Shown in pieces: positions 17,610 through 25,745 of a stretch of DNA of 64,000 nucleotides; the stretch's first letter is position 1, and the number at the start of each line of letters is the position of its first letter. Position numbers and translations under genes: made by a program. Location: positions 124,001-188,000 of the forward strand of contig CAVWNY010000001.1 in assembly GCA_963756545.1 (NCBI GenBank), written 5' to 3'. The notes beneath the pieces were generated by a model, which saw only the letters and a program-made list of their open reading frames with translations, ran no database searches and had not been told where the DNA came from. This DNA is from DATFDN01 sp963756545. GTDB lineage: Bacteria; Pseudomonadota; Alphaproteobacteria; Acetobacterales; Acetobacteraceae.

Positions 17610-18602
17610 CTACGTACTCAAGCTCCGCAACTCTCCTTTGAGCAGACCTAGGACTGTCCGGCCGAGCAGAGCCGCAATCACCAGCGTCGCCAGGGTCAGC
17701 AGGACAAGTGCGATCGCATTCGTGACGAGGCCTGTTTGAGCTGCGGCAAACCGCAAGGAAGCGATGCTCGCTGCCGCTAGCGGAAAACTGACTGCCCACC
17801 AGGACACGCGGAATGGACAGCACGCCGCTAGATGACGCAATTGCCCAAGTAGCACGACGAGTACGAACAGCATCAGCGTGTAGAGCGCCTCTGCAAACAG
17901 GTCGGCTTGGCCGACCATGACCGTATAGGCCGAGTATCCGACGGCGAAGGGCGCCACGAGGATCAGCAGCGACGGCTTCAGCGCATCGGGTAGCGGCGGT
18001 TCGAACACCAGGCGGGAGAACACCAGGGTGAACAGCGGAACTGCAAAGAACAGCCCGACCGCCAGCGCGAACACCATCAGCCCGTGCATCGGCGGCAACC
18101 CCAGTGACGGGAGCGCGAGCGGCACGTCGAGCAGACCGACCACGGGAATGATCCAGGCCGGAGTCGCGTGGGCGACCTGCTGCCGGTCGCTCATCCAGCG
18201 GCTGACGACGAACCAGGCGAACAGGATCATGCTGATGGCGCCAGTGATCCACAACGCCTGGGCCGGGAGCCGCAGCCAGGGTGCGACCACAATCGGCAGC
18301 AGCAGCAGGCTGATCGGCACCGTGCCGAACAGGTTGCCGGCGATCGGGTGGCGAAACTCGGCCCGCACGGCGCCGGGTGCTGTCGCCAGCTTCAAGGCGT
18401 AGCCCGCTAGCAGCGAGATGAAGGCCAGTACAGCCATGGCGGCGATCACGAGCGGAACCCAACTCGGCGCGCCGTATTGCGCCTGGGCAAGCCGCCAGGC
18501 CACGGACAATCCAGTCAGGCCCATCACCGAACCGAACAGGCCGATTGGAAGATAGTCGAGCATCGGCCGCCCGGGTGCCACCAGCGTCATGGACTCACTC
18601 AT
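17610..18602 (-). CDS. TehA/SLAC1-type transporter (tellurite-resistance/dicarboxylate transporter family)
   Basis: Polytopic inner-membrane protein of 330 residues with about ten hydrophobic helices. The start LDYLPIGLFGSVMGLTGLSVAW matches the first helix of the TDT/SLAC1 anion-channel family in two parts, and EFRHPIAGNLFGTVPISLLL is the typical second-helix region. Characterised members move C4-dicarboxylates, sulfite or chloride, or lower tellurite sensitivity; which applies here is unknown. It is the last gene of a minus-strand run, overlapping DUF302 by 4 bp. An alternative reading is a stress-related efflux channel. Confidence 0.85.
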   Translation of the reverse strand: MSESMTLVAPGRPMLDYLPIGLFGSVMGLTGLSVAWRLAQAQYGAPSWVPLVIAAMAVLAFISLLAGYALKLATAPGAVRAEFRHPIAGNLFGTVPISLLLLPIVVAPWLRLPAQALWITGAISMILFAWFVVSRWMSDRQQVAHATPAWIIPVVGLLDVPLALPSLGLPPMHGLMVFALAVGLFFAVPLFTLVFSRLVFEPPLPDALKPSLLILVAPFAVGYSAYTVMVGQADLFAEALYTLMLFVLVVLLGQLRHLAACCPFRVSWWAVSFPLAAASIASLRFAAAQTGLVTNAIALVLLTLATLVIAALLGRTVLGLLKGELRSLST

Positions 18603-18997
18603 GGCGCCAACGCATCGATCAGGAGCTTCTGCGCGGGGTCGAGCCGGGTGGCGAGCGGGTCCGGCACGCCCGCGCGTCGAAGGACGGCCTCGATCGGGCG
18701 GAAGGCGATTGCCGTCCGGCCGTCGTCCCGCACGCGGACGAGGACGCGCAGCGGCAGATCGAGGGCTGCCAGGGGTGCCGCGACCATCACTGGCGTGCCG
18801 CCTCGTGGATGCCCGTAGGCGAGCACCGTCGTGAACGGCATCTCCAATCCGGCGTCGCGCGCGCCGGCGTGGTGGTCGACTTGGCTGAACAGGACCAAGC
18901 CGGCCCGCGCGATAGCGGAAATGAGCCGCTCCAGAGTGGCATCGAACGGGACAGGCGAGACGTGCTCGACGATGTCGGAAGTCGCTCCTGTGCTCAT
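18599..18997 (-). CDS. DUF302 domain protein
   Basis: A 132-residue single-domain protein of the DUF302 family, probably cytoplasmic or peripheral. Typical features are the N-terminal FDATLERLISAIARAGL, the central LFSQVDHHAGA and the phrase MPFTTVLAYGHPRGGTPVM. The domain has no established biochemical role. It sits 11 bp after the MDR oxidoreductase gene and overlaps the SLAC1-type gene by 4 bp (ATGA), so the three are co-transcribed and probably act in one response. Confidence 0.85.
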   Translation of the reverse strand: MSTGATSDIVEHVSPVPFDATLERLISAIARAGLVLFSQVDHHAGARDAGLEMPFTTVLAYGHPRGGTPVMVAAPLAALDLPLRVLVRVRDDGRTAIAFRPIEAVLRRAGVPDPLATRLDPAQKLLIDALAP

Positions 18998-19008
18998 TGT
19001 GCCGCCCC

Positions 19009-20007
19009 CTACCCGATGTCTATCGACAGCTTGCCTTTGGCCGTTCCGCCCGAGATTGCGCGGTAAGCCTCGCCGACGGTCTCCAGGGTAAAACGGCGGG
19101 AATCGAGCGACGGCACCAGTTGCCCGGCCTCAGCCAGGCGCGTGGCCTCCGCCAGGATTTCACCGTGGTGCGCACGTCCTTCGCCGGTCAGCAGCGGCAA
19201 GAGGGTGAAGACGCCCGAATAGGTTCCGCCGCGGAACGACAGCGGCGCTAGAGCGTGCGTGCCCCAGCCGAGCGCGCTGGCCACGTGGCCCAATCGACGC
19301 ACTGCCGCGAAGGCGTCGTCCAGCACCGCGCCGCCGACGGTGTCGAATGCCAGGTCGAAGCCGCGCCCCCCGGTCAGGCGGGCGACGAACGCCGCCACCG
19401 GCTCCGCGCGGTCGATGAACTGCGCCCCGAGTTGCTCGACCGCCGTCCGATCGCCCGGGGAGCCTGTCGCGAACGCTTCGGCGCCATGTGCCCGGGCGAT
19501 CTGGATCACCATCCGGCCGACCCCGCCGGCTCCGCCCAGAACCAACACGGCCTGCCCGGCGCGCACCCCCATGCGGTCGACCAAGCCCTCCCAGGCGGTG
19601 ATGAACACGAGCGGCACGATGCTCGCCTCACGCATGCTCAGATGGGGCGGCTTGTGAGCGAGCAGGTCGGCATCGACAGCGGCGTATTCCGCCAACGAGC
19701 CCTGGTGACCGCCCACACCGCCCGTCATGCCGAACACCTCGTCGCCGGGCCTGAAGCGGGTGATGACGCCGGCCCCGAGTGCTTCGACCGTGCCGGCCAT
19801 GTCGATCCCCAGGATGGCGGGCAGGGTGTGGCGGGCGTGCTCGGCGGCGCCAGCTTGGATCTTGGTATCGAGCGGGTTGACGCCGCTCGCGGCGATACGG
19901 ACCAGGACCTGGCCCGGCGCCGGTGAGGGGCGGGTGATCGCCGCGAGGCGGAATGGCGCGCCGTAGGCATCGAGCACGGCGGCCTGCATGGTCGGATGGC
20001 TGGTCAT
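19009..20007 (-). CDS. Zinc-free MDR oxidoreductase (quinone oxidoreductase-like)
   Basis: NAD(P)H-dependent reductase of the medium-chain superfamily, 332 residues. It has ASGVNPLDTKIQAG, GIDMAGTVEALGAGV and the nucleotide-binding loop VLGGAGGVGRMVIQIARA. The cysteines that bind catalytic zinc in alcohol dehydrogenases are absent, so a quinone or enone reductase is likely. I use the ATG at 20007 (MTSHPTMQAAVLDAYG) with AGGGA about 8 bases upstream; a TTG at 20034 is possible. It is divergent from a LysR regulator with an inverted repeat between them, and leads the operon with DUF302 and the SLAC1-type gene. Confidence 0.88.
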   Translation of the reverse strand: MTSHPTMQAAVLDAYGAPFRLAAITRPSPAPGQVLVRIAASGVNPLDTKIQAGAAEHARHTLPAILGIDMAGTVEALGAGVITRFRPGDEVFGMTGGVGGHQGSLAEYAAVDADLLAHKPPHLSMREASIVPLVFITAWEGLVDRMGVRAGQAVLVLGGAGGVGRMVIQIARAHGAEAFATGSPGDRTAVEQLGAQFIDRAEPVAAFVARLTGGRGFDLAFDTVGGAVLDDAFAAVRRLGHVASALGWGTHALAPLSFRGGTYSGVFTLLPLLTGEGRAHHGEILAEATRLAEAGQLVPSLDSRRFTLETVGEAYRAISGGTAKGKLSIDIG

Positions 20008-20050
20008 CCATCGGATCCCTGTTGCTGGACGCAATAGTCGCCGCTTTTTC

Positions 20051-20089
20051 CTGAATGGCGATCATCGTTGCCGCACGCTATCCATTCAG
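20051..20089. promoter_or_regulatory. Candidate LysR operator between divergent genes
   Basis: A perfect 8-bp inverted repeat, CTGAATGG (20051-20058) and CCATTCAG (20082-20089), separated by 23 bp. It lies between the LysR gene (start 20124) and the oxidoreductase gene (start 20007). LysR-type regulators usually bind inverted sequences in such divergent regions, although the classical T-N11-A core has a shorter spacing. The AT content here is higher than in its surroundings. Confidence 0.55.
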
Positions 20090-20123
20090 TTTTGTTGGAC
20101 CTGACACACGGAAGGCGACTGGG

Positions 20124-20978
20124 ATGGAGTGGAGCGACCTGCGGGTGTTCCTGGCAGTCGCGCGTGCGGGCACTCTCGGCGCGGCGGCGCGCAAGCTCGG
20201 GCAGAGTCAGCCCACTATGGGGCGCCGGCTGCGAGCGCTGGAGGCAGCCGTCGGCCATACATTATTCCAGCGCACCGGTGAAGGCTTCGTGCTCACCGAC
20301 GAGGGAGCCGCGGTGCTCGGCCATGCGGAACGGATCGAGGAGGAGGTGCTTGCCTTCCAACGTCAACTGGCCGGCAGTGAGATCGAGCTGGAAGGGCTGC
20401 TACGCCTGTCGTCCTCGGACTGGTTCGGCACGTTCATGCTGGCGCCGGTGCTGGCCGAGTTCAGCCGTCAGCACCCACGGGTCCGCCTGGAGCTGCTGAC
20501 CGATGCGCGCCTGTACAGCCTTCCACGGCGCGAGGCGGATTTGGTGTTCCGCATCCGGCCCTTCGACGAGCCGGAGGTGATATCCCGCCGCCTGATGCAC
20601 ATCGCCTACGCTCTCTACGCTCCGGCCGGATTTGCTGCGGCGCTTCAGCCTGGCGACGGCGCAGGCTTGACAGTGATCACGATGGACACTGCCTTCGCCG
20701 GAATGCCCGATGCGGTCTGGCTCAGACGGGTGCTTCCAAACGCTGCCGTGACGTGCCGCAGCAATAACCGCGAGGTGCAGGCCCAGCTTTGTGCCGGGGG
20801 TGCCGGCCTGGCTGTTCTGCCACGCCCTCTCGGCGACTTAACGCCTGGGATTGTGCCGCTTACGCTGGATGATCCGCCGCCGGGTCGGGATACCTTCGTT
20901 GGCTATCATCGCGACCTGCGTCGCCTAAGCCGCATGCGCGCGCTGCTCGGACTGATTGTCGAGAGACTCGCCAATTGA
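20124..20978 (+). CDS. LysR-family transcriptional regulator
   Basis: DNA-binding regulator of 284 residues. The winged helix-turn-helix is at the N-terminus (MEWSDLRVFLAVARAGTLGA, then GQSQPTMGRRLRALE), and the rest is the effector-binding domain. The ATG at 20124 follows GGAAGG by 8 bases; an upstream in-frame start at 20055 would place the operator inside the gene and lacks a ribosome site. It probably controls the divergent oxidoreductase-DUF302-channel operon and its own expression. The effector is unknown. Confidence 0.92.
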   Translation: MEWSDLRVFLAVARAGTLGAAARKLGQSQPTMGRRLRALEAAVGHTLFQRTGEGFVLTDEGAAVLGHAERIEEEVLAFQRQLAGSEIELEGLLRLSSSDWFGTFMLAPVLAEFSRQHPRVRLELLTDARLYSLPRREADLVFRIRPFDEPEVISRRLMHIAYALYAPAGFAAALQPGDGAGLTVITMDTAFAGMPDAVWLRRVLPNAAVTCRSNNREVQAQLCAGGAGLAVLPRPLGDLTPGIVPLTLDDPPPGRDTFVGYHRDLRRLSRMRALLGLIVERLAN

Positions 20979-21192
20979 GGAAGGACCGGTTCCACCCAAC
21001 TACCGGTGCGGAGGTGACGGCGCGAGTAAGGCTCGCGAGCGTGCGAGCGCGGATTGGCAGGGTCGTCGCCGCGGCGGGTCGCAAATGTGTCGAGTGATCG
21101 AGCCGGACGTGCGATCAGGTCCGTCCACTAAGCGGAGACGTCGGTCGTGAGAAGCGAGGCAGTCTCGTCGCTCCCAAGCCTTAAGTTCGCGC

Positions 21193-22188
21193 CTAGATGT
21201 AGACGCCCTTCATGCCCCCGGCAGGATACCGCGTGCCGGCCGCCGCGCCGCGCGGGATGACCGCAGCGATGCGGGCGACTTCGTCCGCTGTGAGCCGCAC
21301 CGCGAGGGCGCCGACGTTCTCGCCCAGCCGGTCCGCGCGACGGGTGCCCGGGATCGCCACCACGTCCGGACCCTGCGCCAGCAGCCAGGCGAGGGCGAGC
21401 TGCGAGGGAGTGCAGCCTTTCTCGGCGGCGATGGCCTCGATGCCCGCGACGAGCGCGCGATTGCGGGCGAAGTTCTCCGCCTGAAAGCGCGGGTGGGCGG
21501 CGCGCCGTCCATCCACCTGCGTCAGATCCTGGATGGCCCCGGTGAGAAAGCCCCGACCGAGCGGCGAGTATGCGACGAAGCCGATGCCCAGCTCTCGCGT
21601 CGTCTCCCGCGTCTCCTCCGCCTCATCGCGGTAGAGCAGCGAGTATTCGGTCTGCACCGCGGCGATCGGATGCACCTTGTGCGCGCGGCGAATGGTTTCC
21701 GGCCGCGCCTCGGACAGGCCCAGGAAGCGCACCTTGCCCTGCTCGACGAGACGCGACATCGCGCCGACCGTCTCCTCGATCGGCACGCTCGGATCGACGC
21801 GGTGCTGGTAATAGAGGTCGATGCTGTCCTCGCCCAGGCGCTTGAGGCTGGCGTCGCACGCCTGGGCGACATACCTCGGCCTTCCATCGACGCCGTTGGC
21901 CCCGCCTTCGCGCCGTATTTGTCCGAACTTGGTGGCGAGGACCACCCGGTCGCGCCGGCCCTTGATGGCGCGGCCCACCAGTTCCTCGTTGTGCCCCCAT
22001 CCGTACATGTCCGAAGAGTTGAGATGGTTCACGCCGATGTCGATGGCGTGGCGGATAAGGTCCTCGGAGGCACCGTCATCCGCCGGGCCGTAGATGCCCG
22101 AGAGCGGCATGCAGCCGAGGCCGATCGCCGACACCGACAACCCGCCGGTACCCAGCCGGCGCTGCTCCACGACCTTGAACTCCGGCAT
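21193..22188 (-). CDS. Aldo/keto reductase
   Basis: NADPH-dependent carbonyl reductase with a TIM-barrel fold, 331 residues. It has GLGCMPLSGIYG, MYGWGHNEELVG, VVLATKFG (catalytic Lys87), YYQHRVDPSVPIEETVG (catalytic His) and the cofactor region AIPGTRR. Tyr62 of the tetrad is present, but the residue five positions before it, normally Asp, is Asn57 (LNSSDMY). It resembles YajO/PerA-like aldo/keto reductases acting on small aldehydes. It stands 94 bp downstream of the S10 peptidase gene on the same strand. The 214 bp to the LysR gene holds no recognisable feature. Confidence 0.9.
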   Translation of the reverse strand: MPEFKVVEQRRLGTGGLSVSAIGLGCMPLSGIYGPADDGASEDLIRHAIDIGVNHLNSSDMYGWGHNEELVGRAIKGRRDRVVLATKFGQIRREGGANGVDGRPRYVAQACDASLKRLGEDSIDLYYQHRVDPSVPIEETVGAMSRLVEQGKVRFLGLSEARPETIRRAHKVHPIAAVQTEYSLLYRDEAEETRETTRELGIGFVAYSPLGRGFLTGAIQDLTQVDGRRAAHPRFQAENFARNRALVAGIEAIAAEKGCTPSQLALAWLLAQGPDVVAIPGTRRADRLGENVGALAVRLTADEVARIAAVIPRGAAAGTRYPAGGMKGVYI

Positions 22189-22282
22189 GACCTGCTCACT
22201 CCTCCAGATCGGGCATTCCGTTCGGCCCGGAACAGCGCGATCCTACAGCGCCGCGCATGGAAAGCCATGCCCGCGCGGCGCG

Positions 22283-23899
22283 CTACGACACGGGCTTGCG
22301 CATCGACAGGATGCGCGCCATGGCGCCGCGGTCAGCCGTCGCGCTGTCGTACAGCCGAGCGAGATCGGCCTTCAGCGCCGTGCGGGAGGCCCCGTCCAGA
22401 TAGATCATGTGGCCGGACGGATAATATCGTATCGTTAGGTTCTTTCGGATCGAGGCATCCGCCACCGGCATGTTTTGCAGGTCGAGCGTGGTCTGGAAGA
22501 ACGGCGTCACGGAATCGTAGTAGCCGTTCGCGGAGAGCACCTTCAGATCGACGTTCAGGCTCATTGTCGCCGCGAGGTCGCCGGCGGTGTAGAGGATCAC
22601 GTCTCCCTTCGGATCCAGCCCCTTCTGCGCCCCGGTCGGGTCGACATGGCGGAAATCCCAGTTTTGGAAGGCCTGATCGTTCAGGTCAGTGAAGGCCGAA
22701 CTGGAGGTGAAGCGCAGCTCGTCGTTGAGATAGCTGTTCCACATGGCAGTATAGGCGCCGTTCACCGCCGTCATGGTCGGGTCGTTTCCGCCCGATTTCG
22801 GATCGATCCGCGCCGCGATGCCGGTGTCGATGCCCGTCGCCCTCCCGTCATAGGAGCCGAGCGCCAGCCCCTTGTCCTTCAGCAGCGTCAGCAGGAAGAG
22901 CGGCGTGCCGCGATCGTCGGCCGCCGAGACGTCGAGCGACCAGCTCGTCAGCGTGGTCTCGTCGATGCCGATCTCCGCGCTGAGCTTGCGAACCGTCGCC
23001 GGGTCCGAATGGGGGAAGGATTTCAGCGCCGCCGCATAGTCGGTGGTGGCGAAGCGAGCGGCTTCCGCCGCGTAGGACGGTAGGTCCTTCGGCGGCGGCT
23101 GCACCGCGACCTTGCCGTGATACCACGCATCCGCCGCCCAAGTCGGTAGCAAACCGATCGGGTTGCCCGCCTGGGAATAGTCGAGGATGGAGGATTGCAG
23201 GGTGAGCCCGTTCAGGTCCACGCCATCCTCGTGCAACAGGTAGGAGAGGACCGCGGTACGCGCCGTGCCGTACGATTCGCCGAACAGGAATTTGGGCGAG
23301 TTCCAGCGGTCGTTCGCGGTGAGGTAGCGCTTGATGAACTGCCGCAGCGAGCCCGCATCCTGGTCGACGCCCCAGAAATCCTTGTTGACCTTGGGGGCAA
23401 TCGCCGCCGAGTACCCGGTGCCGACCGGGTTGATGAACACGAGGTCGCTGCGGTCGAGGAGGCTGTCGGGGTTCGTCTCGATCGTGTAGGGCGGCGGGGG
23501 CGTGAAGCTCGGCAGCGAGGTGCGGATGCGCATGGGCGCGAAGGAGCCGAGCAGGACGTAGACCGAGGACGAGCCCGGCCCGCCGTTGTAGAAGAAGGTA
23601 ATCGGACGCGTGCCGAGATCGGCGCCGTCCGCCGCGAAGGCCACATAGAAGATCTTCGCGTCCGGCTTGGAGCTGCTCGGGTCCACGGTCACCAGATGGC
23701 CCACGGTCGCCGTGTAGTGGATGCTCTTGCCGTTCAGAACGATCTCGTGATGGGTCACGGCGGCGTTCTCCGTCGTGTCCGTCACCGAATCCCCCGGCCC
23801 ATTGCCGTAGGCAACCGGGTCGAAGAAGGGCTGGTCCTTCTCGGCCGCTCGGACCGGGCGCTTGGCCGGGTCCAGGAGAGGCATGCCTTGTGGTGCCAT
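22283..23899 (-). CDS. Peptidase S10 (serine carboxypeptidase-like)
   Basis: Serine carboxypeptidase-type alpha/beta hydrolase, 538 residues. It has the oxyanion motif NGGPGSSS (105-112), the nucleophile Ser209 in FLFGESYGTAR, a candidate Asp in GYYDSVTPFF and the His in YYPSGHMIYLDG. Known S10 enzymes remove C-terminal residues and work best in acid. No signal peptide is visible (MAPQGMPLLDPAKRP), which is unusual for a family that is normally exported. It follows the S53 peptidase by 17 bp and is almost certainly co-transcribed with it. Confidence 0.87.
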   Translation of the reverse strand: MAPQGMPLLDPAKRPVRAAEKDQPFFDPVAYGNGPGDSVTDTTENAAVTHHEIVLNGKSIHYTATVGHLVTVDPSSSKPDAKIFYVAFAADGADLGTRPITFFYNGGPGSSSVYVLLGSFAPMRIRTSLPSFTPPPPYTIETNPDSLLDRSDLVFINPVGTGYSAAIAPKVNKDFWGVDQDAGSLRQFIKRYLTANDRWNSPKFLFGESYGTARTAVLSYLLHEDGVDLNGLTLQSSILDYSQAGNPIGLLPTWAADAWYHGKVAVQPPPKDLPSYAAEAARFATTDYAAALKSFPHSDPATVRKLSAEIGIDETTLTSWSLDVSAADDRGTPLFLLTLLKDKGLALGSYDGRATGIDTGIAARIDPKSGGNDPTMTAVNGAYTAMWNSYLNDELRFTSSSAFTDLNDQAFQNWDFRHVDPTGAQKGLDPKGDVILYTAGDLAATMSLNVDLKVLSANGYYDSVTPFFQTTLDLQNMPVADASIRKNLTIRYYPSGHMIYLDGASRTALKADLARLYDSATADRGAMARILSMRKPVS

Positions 23900-23916
23900 C
23901 TGCTGTCTCCTTTCGT

Positions 23917-25470
23917 TCAGCTCGTCGCGACGGTGCCGGCCAGCGCCTCGGCGAGCGCCTGGCCGCGCGGCGTGCCGAGCCCGGTGCAGGCGTTCCAGCC
24001 CGGCCCGGCGTCGTAGCCTATCCGCGACCCCGACGGCCTGTTGGATCCCACCACGACCGGGGTCAGGAGTTGCGGCCGGGCGTAGATCGCGGGCAGGAAG
24101 AACCCGACATGCCGCGCCGCCTTCTGGTTGATCCGCGCCGTCAGCCCGGCCCAGAGCGGGGCGACCGCGCTGGTTCCCGCCGCGATCTGCGCCTCCCCGT
24201 CGACGATGATCGCATAGCCGCTCTCCGGCGCCGCATTGCCGGCCACGTCCGGCACTCCGCGGCCTCGCCGGCCGCCATTGGCGCTTACGGGGAGGGCGAC
24301 GCTGCCCTGGAAGTCGGGCGGATCGAACAGATCGCTGATTCCGCCGCCGGTGCCGCTCGCGCCGTCGTTCCAGACGCGCTGGGCGGTGATCGCCTGGCCC
24401 GAGATGGTGGTCGCGGTGCCGCCGCAGCCGATCGCCCAGGGGCTGGAGGCGGGGAAATCGACATGCGCCTGCCCGTCCTGGATGCCATCGGTCGCCAGGC
24501 CGTCGCCGGCGGCGGCGAAGACGGAAATGCCCACCCCGGCGGCGTCCTGCAGCAGGGAGTTCAGCGTCCGGACGGCCTGCTCGGTCCAGTTCGCCTCCGC
24601 GCCGCCCCAGCTGATCGACATGACGGACGGCTGGTGGGTCGCGTCCTGCGACGCGGCCGAGATGGCGTCGGCGAAGCCGGCGTCGGTGTTGGGGGCGAAA
24701 TACACGGCGATCTCGGCGCCGGGCGCCACCCCGCCGGCCACCTGGATGTCGAGCGCGACCTCCCCGTCGGCGTCCCCGCCAGAGGGATCGTTGCGCGCCT
24801 GGTCCACCGAGACGGCGACGACGCGCGGCGAAGCGAGTCCCATGGCCGCGAAGGCGGCGCTCGTGTCGGCGGCGCGGAAGCCGCCGCCGAGCTCGATCAA
24901 CGCGATCGTCTGGCCGCTGCCGTCCAGGCCGGAAGGGAAGTCGTACAAGGTGGAGAACTGGTTCGGCGCGTGGCCCTCCTGCGCCGCCGCGCGGGGTCGC
25001 ACGAGACGCTGGCGCGCGACGGGGCGGGTGTCCAAGCCGAGCACCGATTCCACGACATCCACCAGTTCTTGCGGCAGGTGCAGCACGCCGGAGCGGCCCC
25101 GAAAATGCCGCTCGGCGTCCGCGTACCGGTGCAGGCTGGTGCGGAAGGCCTGCTCCATGCCGCTCGCCGGCCCGGAAAGCTTCACCAGCCGCCGCGCCGG
25201 GTCCACCGCGGCCACGGCGAGTCCGTTCGCGGCCGCGAAATCGGCGACCAGCCGAATGTCATCGTGATGCACCTGCTCGCGATGCGCCCGCAATGCAGCC
25301 CGCGTCGCGTGCGCGCCGCCCGGCGGCCCGGCGGGGGCGGGGCGAGGCTTGAGATAGATGCTGACCTCGATCGGCTCGTCCGGCGCGACCGGGGCGACCC
25401 GCGTCGCGTCGGCCGGAGCGGGACGGTCACTTGGCTGGAACTGGACGTAGTTGCCGAACCGATCTGCCAC
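23917..25470 (-). CDS. Peptidase S53 (sedolisin/kumamolisin-like) with pro-domain
   Basis: Acid serine-carboxyl endopeptidase, 517 residues from a GTG at 25470 that has GGAGG 5-7 bases upstream; the longer frame adds an arginine-rich stretch unlike the family. Residues up to about 180 form the pro-kumamolisin activation domain (HREQVHHDDIRLVADFA, VKLSGPASGMEQAFRTSLHR). The catalytic domain has Glu and Asp in DGEVALDIQVAGG, the Ser in AAGTSAVAPLWAGL, and a C-terminal calcium site (YDAGPGWNACTGLGTP). No signal peptide is visible; some kumamolisins also lack a classical one. Together with the S10 enzyme it would degrade proteins at low pH. Confidence 0.9.
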   Translation of the reverse strand: MADRFGNYVQFQPSDRPAPADATRVAPVAPDEPIEVSIYLKPRPAPAGPPGGAHATRAALRAHREQVHHDDIRLVADFAAANGLAVAAVDPARRLVKLSGPASGMEQAFRTSLHRYADAERHFRGRSGVLHLPQELVDVVESVLGLDTRPVARQRLVRPRAAAQEGHAPNQFSTLYDFPSGLDGSGQTIALIELGGGFRAADTSAAFAAMGLASPRVVAVSVDQARNDPSGGDADGEVALDIQVAGGVAPGAEIAVYFAPNTDAGFADAISAASQDATHQPSVMSISWGGAEANWTEQAVRTLNSLLQDAAGVGISVFAAAGDGLATDGIQDGQAHVDFPASSPWAIGCGGTATTISGQAITAQRVWNDGASGTGGGISDLFDPPDFQGSVALPVSANGGRRGRGVPDVAGNAAPESGYAIIVDGEAQIAAGTSAVAPLWAGLTARINQKAARHVGFFLPAIYARPQLLTPVVVGSNRPSGSRIGYDAGPGWNACTGLGTPRGQALAEALAGTVATS

Positions 25471-25745
25471 CCGCGCCTCCACTCCGGCGCTGCATCGCCG
25501 GTTGCGCGAGACTACGGCACGGCTTGGCGGGAAGGCTATCGCCAGACGAATACCGCGTCTCCGCTCGCGGCAGCGCAACGAGCCGGCCATGGTGTCTGTC
25601 GCACGTCGTCTGCCGGCGGGCGGCAGCCGAGCGGATCCGCTCACCTCGCCAGGCTGGGCAGAAACAAACTTGCCCGCTACACGGGTTTCTCACATCCGAT
25701 GCAGGATAGGAGCCGCGCGGCTTAGTGGCTCCGGAGGGCAGCAAG

